Origin: Aphodovivens sp036306585
GTDB lineage: Bacteria > Actinomycetota > Coriobacteriia > Coriobacteriales > Eggerthellaceae
Direction: 5' to 3'
Assembly: GCA_036306585.1 (NCBI GenBank)
Contig: JAXJZF010000002.1
Coordinates: forward strand, 62,001-126,000
Length of the DNA stretch: 64,000 bases
The notes beneath the pieces are model-generated. The model did not search any database, had not been told where the DNA came from, and was given only the letters and a program-made list of their open reading frames with translations. Of this stretch, positions 33,992-42,694 are shown one piece after another (the stretch's first letter is position 1; each line of letters opens with the position of its first letter). The translations under genes were made by a program, and so were the position numbers.

Positions 33992-35599
33992 GATACCATC
34001 ATCACGAAAGAGGCGGTTGCCGCCGCCGTTTACCAGGCAATTCCCCATCTGGCTTGCGAGCTTCCGCCGGATATCCTGGCAGGGTTGCGGCATGCGCTCG
34101 AGCGCGAGGAATACCCGCGCGGGCGAGCAGTGCTGTCGCAGCTGGTCGAGAACGCCGCCATCGCGAAGAGCGACCACGTGCCCATCTGCCAGGACACCGG
34201 CACGGTATGGATCAGCTTGGAGGTCGGCCCGGGGGTGTACGTTCCTGCTGATGTGTTCGCGCAGGTGGACGATGCGGTGGCGCGCGCCTACACCGAGGCG
34301 GCGCTGCGCAAGTCGGTGGTGCGCGATGCCGTCCTCGACCGCGCCAACACAGGGGACAACACCCCGGCGTTCTGCGATATCCACCCGGTGGGCGAGCCGG
34401 GCGTGGCGCGCCTGCGCATCATGCTGAAGGGCGGCGGTTCCGACAACGCCAGCCGCGTGGTCATGCTGCCTCCCGGCGCCGGACGCGCCGGCATCGTCGA
34501 CGAGGTGGTGCGTTGCGTGCGCGAGAAGGGCGCGAACGCCTGTCCGCCGTTGGTCATCGGCATCGGCATCGGAGCCACGTTCGACAAGGTGGCGGGCCTC
34601 GCGAAACGCGCACTCATGCGTCCGCTCGACGAATCCGCCGAAACCGAGGGCGTGCGCCAGCTGGAAGAGGAGATCTTGGGCGCTGTGAACGCGTCGGGCG
34701 TGGGACCGGGCGGCTTAGGCGGGGCCGCTGCCGCGCTAGGCGTGCGCGTTGCCACGGCTCCGTGCCACATCGCTGCGCTGCCGTTGGCGATCAACATGGG
34801 ATGCTCTGCGATGCGCCGCGCGACGATCGACCTTCGGATGGGCGACTTCGCCGATTCGAGGGATTCGCTCTCGACCCCGGAGCAGGATGGGGCTTCGGCG
34901 GGGGGCGCAAAGACCGTCTGCGCACTGAATTCTTCGTCATCTGATCGCAGTGGTGGAGCGCACGAGGCCGAAGGCCGAGCAGCGCAGCAGCGTATCTCGG
35001 AGCCCTTCGTCGAGACCCTATCCGGCACGTGCGCCCAGGGAAAGCCTGCAAGCGAATCTGCCGCTGAGCACGTCCGCCTGACGTTGCCGCTCGACCGCGA
35101 GCAGCTGCGCGGGCTGCGCGCTGGGCAAGCCTGCCTGCTCACGGGTCCGCTGTACACGCTGCGCGATGCGGGGCACATGCGCCTGATGGATGAGCTTTCC
35201 CAAAACGGCGGCAAGCTGCCGTACGGGCTGGAAGGCCAGACCATCTTCTACGCCGGTCCCACGCCGCCTGCCGCAGGGCGTCCGTTCGGGGCCGTCGGCC
35301 CCACCACGGCGTCGCGCATGGATTTCGCAGCGCCCACCCTGCATCGAGCCGGGATCGCCGCCACGGTGGGCAAGGGGCATCGCAGCGACGAGGTGCGCCG
35401 CGCTTGCGCAGAGACCGGTTCCGTTTATTTCGTGGCATGCGGCGGTGCTGCTGCGCTGCTGGCTCGTTGCGTGGCATCATCCGAAACGGTGGCCTACGCC
35501 GATTTGGGCACCGAGGCCCTCCGGCGCATCCAGGTGGTCGATTTCCCCGTGTTCGTGGGGGTCGATATCGAAGGCCAAGACGTGTACGAGCTTATCTAG
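33980..35599 (+). CDS. Class I fumarate hydratase, fused alpha and beta parts
   Basis: A 539-residue oxygen-sensitive Fe-S hydratase that interconverts fumarate and malate. Residues about 1-285 are the alpha part (AAIAKSDHVPICQDTGT with a cluster Cys, GGGSDNASR, IGIGIGATFDKVAGLAKRAL, APCHIAALPLAINMGCSAMRR); about 365-539 are the beta part (LTGPLYTLRDAGHMRLMDEL, AVGPTTASRMD, GKGHRS). The two are separate genes in many anaerobes and are fused here through an unusual Ser/Ala/Gly-rich linker (about 292-360). Part of that linker is DNA shared with the DUF1385 gene. Start is 33980 or 33989. Confidence 0.9.
   Translation: MVHMDTIITKEAVAAAVYQAIPHLACELPPDILAGLRHALEREEYPRGRAVLSQLVENAAIAKSDHVPICQDTGTVWISLEVGPGVYVPADVFAQVDDAVARAYTEAALRKSVVRDAVLDRANTGDNTPAFCDIHPVGEPGVARLRIMLKGGGSDNASRVVMLPPGAGRAGIVDEVVRCVREKGANACPPLVIGIGIGATFDKVAGLAKRALMRPLDESAETEGVRQLEEEILGAVNASGVGPGGLGGAAAALGVRVATAPCHIAALPLAINMGCSAMRRATIDLRMGDFADSRDSLSTPEQDGASAGGAKTVCALNSSSSDRSGGAHEAEGRAAQQRISEPFVETLSGTCAQGKPASESAAEHVRLTLPLDREQLRGLRAGQACLLTGPLYTLRDAGHMRLMDELSQNGGKLPYGLEGQTIFYAGPTPPAAGRPFGAVGPTTASRMDFAAPTLHRAGIAATVGKGHRSDEVRRACAETGSVYFVACGGAAALLARCVASSETVAYADLGTEALRRIQVVDFPVFVGVDIEGQDVYELI
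34913..34964 (-). repeat. Interspersed 52-bp repeat, copy 2 (inside the fumarase gene)
   Basis: Reverse complement matches 17937-17988 at 41 of 52 positions without gaps. It encodes part of the alpha-beta linker in an unrelated reading direction. The flanks (about 34855-35000) are compositionally alike and may be part of a larger element. Confidence 0.7.
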
Positions 35600-35634
35600 C
35601 CGCTGCGGTCGCAGGCGGTTCGGGAAGAAGGACT

Positions 35635-36372
35635 GTGATAGATCAAACGGGTAACAACGCCGCGCATCGCGGGCTGTTCATCACCTTCGAAGGTGGTGAC
35701 GGCGCGGGCAAGTCGACGCATATCCGCTTCCTCGCCCAGGTGCTCCAAGAGCGGGGGGAAGAGGTTCTCTCGTTGCGTGAGCCCGGCGGCACGCGCATCG
35801 GCGAGAAGCTGCGCCGCGTGGTGCTCAACCCCGGCAACGCCGATCTGTCCGACCAGGCCGAGCTGCTGGTGTTCGAAGCCGCCCGTGCCCAGCTGGTGGC
35901 CGAGGTCGTCAAGCCCGCGCTCGACCGCGGGGCAGTGGTCCTGTGCGATCGCTTCACCGATTCCACCATCGCCTACCAGGCGTTCGGGCGCGGCCTCTCG
36001 CTGGATTTCGTGAGGCGGGCCAACGAGTTCGCCTGTCAGGGCATCGTGCCCGACCGCACCATCCTTTTGACAGCGGGCGGATCCGGCAAGAGCATCAAGC
36101 GCGCTACCCGCCGCGGCGCCGACCGCATGGAGCGCAGCGGCCAGCAGTTCTTCGATCGCGTGGCGGCGGGGTTCGCCGACCTTGCACAGCGCGAGCCAGG
36201 CCGCATCCGCGTGGTGGAAAGCTCGGGGCGACGCTCTGACACCGCGCGTGCCGTGTTTTCCCAGCTAGAGGACTTGTTCGCTTGGATGTCGGATGAATCC
36301 CAGTGCGACGATGCCCTGTTCGCGCGCATCAACCCCGTACGTCGTGGGCACGGCAAGCGGAACGGGGCCTAG
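35635..36372 (+). CDS. tmk: Thymidylate kinase
   Basis: A 245-residue kinase that phosphorylates dTMP. P-loop EGGDGAGKST (about 19-28), the DR motif LCDRFTDSTIAYQAFGRGL (about 104-122) and a lid region rich in Arg (KRATRRGADRMER) are clear. The usual start is replaced by GTG at 35635, supported by GGGAAGAAGGA upstream. The C-terminus is extended by about 30 basic residues. It is followed two bases later by holB, the order found in many Gram-positive bacteria. Confidence 0.9.
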   Translation: MIDQTGNNAAHRGLFITFEGGDGAGKSTHIRFLAQVLQERGEEVLSLREPGGTRIGEKLRRVVLNPGNADLSDQAELLVFEAARAQLVAEVVKPALDRGAVVLCDRFTDSTIAYQAFGRGLSLDFVRRANEFACQGIVPDRTILLTAGGSGKSIKRATRRGADRMERSGQQFFDRVAAGFADLAQREPGRIRVVESSGRRSDTARAVFSQLEDLFAWMSDESQCDDALFARINPVRRGHGKRNGA

Positions 36373-36374
36373 CG

Positions 36375-37541
36375 ATGGCAGACGCGTTCGAGAACATCTT
36401 GGGCCAGTCCAAGGTGCGTGAGTACCTGCGAGCGAGCGTCATGGGCGACCGCGTGAGCCACGCTTACCTGTTTTTGGGGCCCACCGGCTCCAATAAGATG
36501 ACCGCTGCCTACGCGCTGGCGCAGGCCGTGATGTGCCCGAAGGGTCCCCAGGGCCCTCGCGGCGGGCAGTGCGGCGCTTGCGACTCGTGCGGGCGCATCA
36601 TGCGGCGCAAGCATCCCGATGTGGTGCTCCTGCATCCGGAAGGTGCCAGCGGCTATTTGGTCCAGCAGGTGCGCGAGCTGGTGTCGTCGGCTTCGCTTGC
36701 ACCCATCCAGGCGAAGCGCAAGGTCTACATCATCGACGAGGCGGACCGTTTGGGCACCCAAGCGGCCAACGCCTTCCTCAAGACGCTGGAGGAGCCGCCT
36801 GCCGATGTCGTGTTCATCCTGTTGGCGCGCATGCGCGAGGGCGTGCTGCCTACCATCGTCTCACGCTGCCAGGTGGTGCCGTTCAGGCATATTCCGGCCA
36901 GCGAGGCGGCGGGCATCTTGGCGCAGAACACCGGGGCGTCCTTGGAAAAGTGCCGCATCGCCATCGAATCGTGCGGCGGCTCCATCACCCGCGCCGTCGA
37001 GTTCCTGAAATCAAACGAGCGCCTTGCCTTCCGCACCAAGGTGCTCGAGGTCATGGAGATGCTACGCAACGCCGACGACTGGGACATCCTGTGCCTGGCG
37101 CGCGACCTGGTGGTGCTGTCGAAGGCGCCGCTGGACACCGTGCGCGCCGAGCAGGAGGCCGACCTGGCGAAGAACGCCGATTTCCTGGCGAAGTCGGCAA
37201 TTCGCCAGATCGAGGCGCGCAACAAGCGCGCGCTGTCCGCGAAGTCCACCGAATCGCTGCGACAGCTGGTGTCCATCGCCGCCTCGTGGTTGCGAGATGT
37301 GCTGGCGCTGTGCGTCGAGACGCCCGAATTGGTCATCAACGTGGACGTGCGCACGGCGCTCGAGGATGCCGCCGGATCCACCGATGAGGCCCGGGTGGCG
37401 ATGGCTCTGGGCGCCGTGGATCGCTGCTATCGCGCGATCTCCTATAATGTATCGCCGGAAACATGCATCGACGGGTTGCTGTTGGAGATGCGCGACGCGC
37501 TATACGCGCCGCATCCCGCCCAGCCCGTGCGACAGAGATAG
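36375..37541 (+). CDS. holB: DNA polymerase III delta-prime subunit
   Basis: A 388-residue clamp-loader subunit. The nucleotide loop FLGPTGSNKMTAAYALA is a degenerate P-loop (Asn where Gly is usual), as is common in delta-prime. A zinc module CGACDSCGRIMRRKHPDV, the IDEADRLGTQAANAFLKTLEEPP segment (about 115-137; DEAD instead of DExx) and VSRCQVVPF follow. Context: tmk upstream, PSP1 gene 19 bases downstream. Confidence 0.92.
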   Translation: MADAFENILGQSKVREYLRASVMGDRVSHAYLFLGPTGSNKMTAAYALAQAVMCPKGPQGPRGGQCGACDSCGRIMRRKHPDVVLLHPEGASGYLVQQVRELVSSASLAPIQAKRKVYIIDEADRLGTQAANAFLKTLEEPPADVVFILLARMREGVLPTIVSRCQVVPFRHIPASEAAGILAQNTGASLEKCRIAIESCGGSITRAVEFLKSNERLAFRTKVLEVMEMLRNADDWDILCLARDLVVLSKAPLDTVRAEQEADLAKNADFLAKSAIRQIEARNKRALSAKSTESLRQLVSIAASWLRDVLALCVETPELVINVDVRTALEDAAGSTDEARVAMALGAVDRCYRAISYNVSPETCIDGLLLEMRDALYAPHPAQPVRQR

Positions 37542-37560
37542 ATAAAAGCGAGGTTTTGCT

Positions 37561-39033
37561 ATGACGCGGGTCGCACCCGTAAAAATGAAGAACAACCACC
37601 GCGTGCTGTGGTTCGATCCTGCCGACGTGGACGCCCGCAAGGGCGACGCCGTGGTTGTGACCACCGCCCGCGGCATCGAGCTGGGCATCATGTCCGACGA
37701 CGTCATCGAGGTCGAAGAAAAGCGCGTGAAAGAGCTGAAGAGCCCGCTTAAGCCCCTCAAACGCGTAGCCGACGAGAGCGATTTGGAGAAAGCCGCCGAA
37801 ATGGAGCGCCTTTCCGCTGAGGCGCTTCCGGTGTTCAAGGAGATGGCTGCCGAGGCCAACGAGGAGATGCATCCGGTTTCGGTGGAGTTTCTCCTCGACG
37901 GCGAGCATGCCGTGTTCTACTTCGAAGCCGAGGAGCGCATCGACTTTCGCGAGCTGGTGCGCAAATTGGCATCGCGCTTCCATGTGCGCGTGGACATGCG
38001 TCAGATCGGCGTCCGCGATGAGGCGCGCATGGTGGGCGGCATGGGCCATTGCGGCCAGGAGCTGTGCTGCAAGCGCTTGGGCGGTGAGTTCTGCCCGGTG
38101 TCAATCCGCATGGCGAAGGAGCAGGACCTGTCGTTGAACCCGCAGAAGATCTCCGGCGTGTGCGGCCGTTTGATGTGCTGCCTGCGCTACGAATTCGATG
38201 CCTACAAGGAATTCAAATCGCGCGCGCCTAAGAAAAACGCCTCCATCGATACTCCCGAGGGCCCTGCGAAGGTGGTCGAGCTCAACGTACCGCGCGAGCT
38301 GGTATCGCTGAAAACCGAGGAAGGCCAGGTGGTGAAGGTCCCCTTGTCCGGCTTCGACCATCCCAAGGAGGGCGCGCGCCCCACGTCGGTGGGCGACGAG
38401 GCATGGGAGGAGGCGACCGCACCGGTCGACACGGTGTCGGCGAGCACCCTGTTCTCGTCGGTTGCCAGGTTCTCGGGCAAAGACAAGCTCGCCGAGCCGG
38501 GTGCTGTGCGGCACACGGGCGGGGGGTCCTCGTCGAAGAAACATTCGTCTTCGAAAGGAACCCAGCAGAAGGTATCGGGCGAGACGCGCAAGCCGCGCCG
38601 CCGCTCCAAGGTTTCCACGGGTTCGGCCGATTCCGCACCGTCGCCTCAGCAGCGTGCCAAGAAGCGCGGCCAGGTGCAGGTGCAGGGCGGCAAGCAAACC
38701 CAGCAGAAGCAGTCCGGCCAAGGCAAGAAGGGCCGGAACCAGGGCCAGGCGCAGGCGCAGAAGCCCAAGCAACGCCAGCGCCGCCGCTCCTCCGATGCCC
38801 AGCCTTCGCAGCAGAAGGGCGCGCAGGGCAAGCAGCAGAAGCAATCCTCGGTGCGTCCCGGTCGCAAGTCGTCGGCGTTGCGCCACGATGCGCCGCAGGG
38901 GAAGACGGCGGAGGGCAAGGCTCCTCGTGCGAACGAGCATCGTTCCGGCGAGGGTTCGGGCCGTCGCAGCCGACGCCGCAGCCACAAAGCGGGCGGCAGC
39001 GGCGAGGCCTCCAATTCCAAGCAGCAGCAGTAA
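37561..39033 (+). CDS. PSP1/YaaT-like protein with long basic tail
   Basis: A 490-residue protein. The first 280 residues are the PSP1 domain with a Cys-rich core (MGHCGQELCCKRLGGEF, CGRLMCCLRYEF). In Bacillus YaaT is part of the YmcA-YlbF-YaaT complex that affects RNase Y. From about 310 onward the protein becomes a low-complexity Gln/Lys/Arg/Ser tail (AQAQKPKQRQRRRSS), likely disordered and perhaps RNA binding. The tail is absent from short homologues. The start has AAGCGAGG upstream. It completes the tmk-holB-PSP1 block. Confidence 0.88.
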   Translation: MTRVAPVKMKNNHRVLWFDPADVDARKGDAVVVTTARGIELGIMSDDVIEVEEKRVKELKSPLKPLKRVADESDLEKAAEMERLSAEALPVFKEMAAEANEEMHPVSVEFLLDGEHAVFYFEAEERIDFRELVRKLASRFHVRVDMRQIGVRDEARMVGGMGHCGQELCCKRLGGEFCPVSIRMAKEQDLSLNPQKISGVCGRLMCCLRYEFDAYKEFKSRAPKKNASIDTPEGPAKVVELNVPRELVSLKTEEGQVVKVPLSGFDHPKEGARPTSVGDEAWEEATAPVDTVSASTLFSSVARFSGKDKLAEPGAVRHTGGGSSSKKHSSSKGTQQKVSGETRKPRRRSKVSTGSADSAPSPQQRAKKRGQVQVQGGKQTQQKQSGQGKKGRNQGQAQAQKPKQRQRRRSSDAQPSQQKGAQGKQQKQSSVRPGRKSSALRHDAPQGKTAEGKAPRANEHRSGEGSGRRSRRRSHKAGGSGEASNSKQQQ

Positions 39034-39101
39034 GCGGGCGCTCGGCGGGCTTAAGCGGCTTGCCGAGCGCGAGTCTTTATCAGGGGAAGGTGGCAACGAT
39101 C

Positions 39102-40562
39102 ATGCCGGTATCCATCAATCACGCGCTTCTCACGGATCTCTATCAGCTCACCATGGCGCAAGGCTACTTGGAGTGCGGGAAAAGCGAAACGCAGGCGTGC
39201 TTCCACATGACGTTCCGCGACTACCCGTTCAAGGGCGGCTACGCCATCGCCAGCGGCATGGCGCATCTGGCCGACCTCGTGGAGGGCTTCCGCTTCTCCG
39301 ACGACGACCTGGTTTACCTCGCCTCCATCCCCGCGCCGGGCGGCGGGGCGCTGTTCAAGCAGTCGTTTCTCGACTACCTGTCCGATTTCAGCCTGTCGGT
39401 CGACATCGATGCGGTCAGGGAAGGCACCGCGGTGTTCCCCAACGAGCCCATCGTGCGCGTGACGGGGCCCATCATGGAATGCCAGATGCTTGAGACTGCG
39501 CTGCTGAACTGCGTGAGCTTCGAGACGCTCATCGCAACCAAGGCGGCGCGCATCTGCCTGGCCGCGCAGGCGCCGGTCGCGGAGTTCGGCCTGCGCCGCG
39601 CCCAGGGCCCGGCGGGCGGCGTGTGGGCTTCGCGTGCTGCGGTGGTGGGGGGCTGCGCCTCCACATCCAACGTGATGGCGGGTAAGCTGTTCGGGCTGCC
39701 GGTGTCGGGTACGCACGCCCATTCCTGGGTGATGGCATTCCCCGATGAGCTTACGGCGTTCCGCGCCTATGCCGAGCAGTTCCCCACCAACTGCGTGCTG
39801 CTGGTGGACACCTACGATGTGGAAAAAGGCATCGACAACGCTATCGCCGTCGGCCTCGAGATGCGCGAGCGCGGCGAGCATCTGACGGGCATCCGCATCG
39901 ACTCGGGCGACCTGGCCTGGCTTGCCAAGATGGCGCGCCGCAAGCTAGATGCTGCGGGCCTCACCGACTGCGGCATCGTTCTGTCCAACGATCTCGACGA
40001 GTACACCATCCAGTCGATCCACGACGAGGGCGCCCAGGTGGCGTCGTGGGGCGTGGGCACCAAACTCGCCTGCGCCTACGACCAGCCCACCTTGGGCGGC
40101 GTGTATAAACTCTCCGCTTCGCGCGACAGCGCCGACGAACCCTGGCAGGATCGCCTGAAGATCTCCGAAACGGCGGCCAAGCTCACCACGCCCGGCGTGC
40201 TGGACGTGCGCCGCTACCGCTACGAGGATGGACGGATCGCTGGCGACATGGTCTTCGACGTGAACTCGCCCATCAGCGCCTGCGAGACCATCGTCGACCC
40301 CTTCGACTCGCTACGCCGCAAGAACCTCAAGGGCAAGGCGTTCGAGACGCTCCTGCAGCCGCTTGCGCGCAAGGGCAAGACGGTGCTGCCCGATGAAGCC
40401 CGCGATGCGCTGGCGGCGCGCGACCGAACGGCCGCGCAACTCGCCACCCTCGACGAGACGCAGAAGCGCATGCTCAACCCCCATACGTACCCCGTTGGGC
40501 TAGAGCGCGGCCTGTTCGATCGGCGCCATGCCTTGGTGGCGCGCATGCGCGGCATCGCGTAA
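39102..40562 (+). CDS. pncB: Nicotinate phosphoribosyltransferase
   Basis: A 486-residue enzyme of the Preiss-Handler NAD salvage route, making nicotinate mononucleotide from nicotinate and PRPP. N-terminal LLTDLYQLTMAQGYLE is diagnostic; FGLRRAQGPAGG, SGTHAHSWVM with the phosphorylated-His region, RIDSGDLAWLAKMARR and GVGTKLACAYDQPTLGGVYKL follow. The start at 39102 (GGGGAAGG upstream) agrees with the family; frames open further upstream lie inside the PSP1 gene. Confidence 0.93.
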   Translation: MPVSINHALLTDLYQLTMAQGYLECGKSETQACFHMTFRDYPFKGGYAIASGMAHLADLVEGFRFSDDDLVYLASIPAPGGGALFKQSFLDYLSDFSLSVDIDAVREGTAVFPNEPIVRVTGPIMECQMLETALLNCVSFETLIATKAARICLAAQAPVAEFGLRRAQGPAGGVWASRAAVVGGCASTSNVMAGKLFGLPVSGTHAHSWVMAFPDELTAFRAYAEQFPTNCVLLVDTYDVEKGIDNAIAVGLEMRERGEHLTGIRIDSGDLAWLAKMARRKLDAAGLTDCGIVLSNDLDEYTIQSIHDEGAQVASWGVGTKLACAYDQPTLGGVYKLSASRDSADEPWQDRLKISETAAKLTTPGVLDVRRYRYEDGRIAGDMVFDVNSPISACETIVDPFDSLRRKNLKGKAFETLLQPLARKGKTVLPDEARDALAARDRTAAQLATLDETQKRMLNPHTYPVGLERGLFDRRHALVARMRGIA

Positions 40563-40631
40563 GATTCATTGTTGACATCGGGGCGGCCGCCGCGCGGTGC
40601 GTCCCGCGAGCATCCGACGTTAGGAGAAGCC

Positions 40632-41558
40632 GTGGCCTGTGCCTGCAACCTCATCATCGATTCGTGCTGCGATTTGCCCTTCGAGGTGGTGGATCGCGAA
40701 GGGGTGGAGCTGATCCATTTCCCCTACATTGTCGACGGTAAGGAATACGCCGATGACCTGTATCGGAGCGCCACCGCCCATGACTTCTTCCAGTCGATGC
40801 GCGACGGAGCCCAGCCCACCACCGCCCAGGTGCCCATCCCCGTGTACCAGGCGGCGTTCGAGCGCGCCGTGGAAAGCGGCGTGCCCACGGTGTGCCTGTT
40901 GTTCTCGAGCGGCCTTTCGGGCAGCTTTGATGCCGCGCAGTTGGTGCATGGCCAGATCATGGAGCAGCATCCCGATGCCGAGTTGTACCTGGTCGACACC
41001 CGCCTTGCCTCGGTTGCCGAGGCGCTGCTGGTGCACGAGGCGCTGCGCCAGCGCGAGAAGGGCCTTTCCGCAAAGGAGCTTGCGCAATGGGCTGAGGAGG
41101 CGCGCTTTTTCGTGGATGCCGAGTTCATGGTGGACGATCTGGAATCGTTGCGCCGCGGCGGGCGCATCCCCGGCTCCGTGGCGTATGCCGGCGCTAAGCT
41201 TGATGTGAAGCCGCTGCTGACCATCGGCGCCGACGGCAAGCTGTCGCTGTGCGGCGTGGCTCGCGGCCGCAAGAAGGGCATCAAGCAGCTGGCGGACTAC
41301 TACGCAAAGCGCGTCGACGACCAGGGTCCTGTCAAGTACGTGGTCATCGGCAACGCCGATTGTCCCAAGGATGCCGAGCGTCTGAAGGAGGTGCTGCGCA
41401 AAGTGGACGATTCCATCTTGTTCCTGGAAAGCAGCATCGGACCGGTGATCGGCAGCCATGTGGGGCCGGGCATGATCGCCGTGGTGTTTTGGGGAGCCGA
41501 CAAGCGCGACCAGCTGTCGGTTGCAGACCGCATCGCCCGTCGCGTGAAGCAGGGCTAG
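40632..41558 (+). CDS. DegV-family fatty-acid binding protein
   Basis: A 308-residue protein with the DegV fold. IIDSCCDLPFEVVDREGVELIHFPY (split; about 7-31) matches the DegV opening DSTADLP-like motif, followed by TAQVPIPVYQAAFERAV, LLFSSGLSGSFDAAQLV and GPVIGSHVGPGMIAVVFWG. DegV proteins bind fatty acids for FakA kinase; no fakA is in the window. The GTG start at 40632 is preceded by TAGGAGAAG; an upstream in-frame codon at 40569 overlaps poor sequence and was not chosen. Confidence 0.88.
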   Translation: MACACNLIIDSCCDLPFEVVDREGVELIHFPYIVDGKEYADDLYRSATAHDFFQSMRDGAQPTTAQVPIPVYQAAFERAVESGVPTVCLLFSSGLSGSFDAAQLVHGQIMEQHPDAELYLVDTRLASVAEALLVHEALRQREKGLSAKELAQWAEEARFFVDAEFMVDDLESLRRGGRIPGSVAYAGAKLDVKPLLTIGADGKLSLCGVARGRKKGIKQLADYYAKRVDDQGPVKYVVIGNADCPKDAERLKEVLRKVDDSILFLESSIGPVIGSHVGPGMIAVVFWGADKRDQLSVADRIARRVKQG

Positions 41559-41675
41559 TTCAAGCAGTGGCGGGACGGTCCGCCGAAAGAGAATGCACGC
41601 CGCGCTCAGGTTGCGCGGTTGGGCGGGCGCACCGCGTTGGAGCGCCCGCGATAACGCGAGGAAGGTAGTGTTTGC

Positions 41676-42683
41676 ATGGAAAGCACGTACGTGTATTTCG
41701 GGAACGCCGCGGTGGGCGGCGCGGTGGAGCGTCTCGCCGTCAATGCCGGCTGGCAGCGCGTCGAGGCGCTGGAAGACGCCGGCGCTGTGGTGACGTACTG
41801 CACCAACCAGCAGGCGCTGGAGGATGCCTATTTCGACGAAGGCGGATTCGTCCAGACAGCCCATGAGGGCACGTTGCTGGTCGATCTTTCCCCATCCACG
41901 CCCGAGTTCGCACGCGAGCTTTCGGCGGTTGCCTTGGTCAGCGACTTGCGTCCGGTGGAAGCGCCCATCGTCGTGATCGATCCCACCTGGGAGGACGCGT
42001 TCTCTCGCCCCGACAACCTCATCTGCTTCGTCGCGGGCGAGGAAGACGATGTGGCCGATGCCCGGCCGCTGCTCCAAGCTATCGCCGGCCAGGTGGTGGA
42101 GGAGGGCCCGCTCGGGTCCGCCCAGCTCGCACGTGCGGCGCGCACGGTGCAGCAGGTGTCGGCGCTGATAGCGGCGGCTGAAGCTCAGGCGCTGTGCCAT
42201 GCGGTGCGCAAGGCGGCGCAAGCGACCAATTTGGCGCCCAATGCGCCGCATGCCATCTCCGACGTGTCGCAAACCTTCCTTCAGGCCATCCTCGAACAGC
42301 GTTTCGAAGGCACCTACACCTTGGAGATGATGATGGGCGAACTGGCCGCTGCGCTCACTGCCGCCGACGATGCCGACCTCATCCTTCCGCAGACCGAGGC
42401 ATGCATGCATCTGCTGGAGCTTCTGGCCGTCATCGGCGGCTCGGACAAGTCGCCCGTGGCGCTTTCTCTGGTGTACGGCGAGGAGGAAGCCTGTGCCGAA
42501 AACGGGTTGGATTGGACGCGCGCGGAGCACTTCTACGGCGATCAGCCCCAAGCTCACGACCACGACCACGAGCATGACCACGACGCCGACGATTACGACG
42601 AATACGGTGAGCCGGACGATTACGATGGCTACACCGGCTACGACAACGACGGCGTCTTTCATGGCGGCTACTCGTTGAACTAA
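41676..42683 (+). CDS. Degenerate 6-phosphogluconate/hydroxyisobutyrate dehydrogenase-like protein with His/Asp tail
   Basis: A 335-residue protein. The region DLSPSTPEFARELSAVALV (about 69-87) resembles the substrate strand of 3-hydroxyisobutyrate dehydrogenases, and GPLGSAQLARAARTVQQVSA (about 145-164) the start of the helical C-domain. The N-terminal GxGxxG dinucleotide loop is missing (YFGNAAVGGAV at 7-17 is the closest), as is the typical catalytic Lys, so catalysis is doubtful. The C-terminus (about 290-330) is HDHDHEHDHDADD-type, suggesting metal binding. It lies between degV and the radical SAM gene with an 11-base gap to the latter. Confidence 0.65.
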   Translation: MESTYVYFGNAAVGGAVERLAVNAGWQRVEALEDAGAVVTYCTNQQALEDAYFDEGGFVQTAHEGTLLVDLSPSTPEFARELSAVALVSDLRPVEAPIVVIDPTWEDAFSRPDNLICFVAGEEDDVADARPLLQAIAGQVVEEGPLGSAQLARAARTVQQVSALIAAAEAQALCHAVRKAAQATNLAPNAPHAISDVSQTFLQAILEQRFEGTYTLEMMMGELAAALTAADDADLILPQTEACMHLLELLAVIGGSDKSPVALSLVYGEEEACAENGLDWTRAEHFYGDQPQAHDHDHEHDHDADDYDEYGEPDDYDGYTGYDNDGVFHGGYSLN

Positions 42684-42694
42684 GGCGCACGCCC

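Noticed and set aside
38646..39020. Minus-strand Leu/Cys-rich frames opposite the PSP1 tail
   Set aside because: They are the reverse reading of the Gln/Lys-rich repeat coding sequence.
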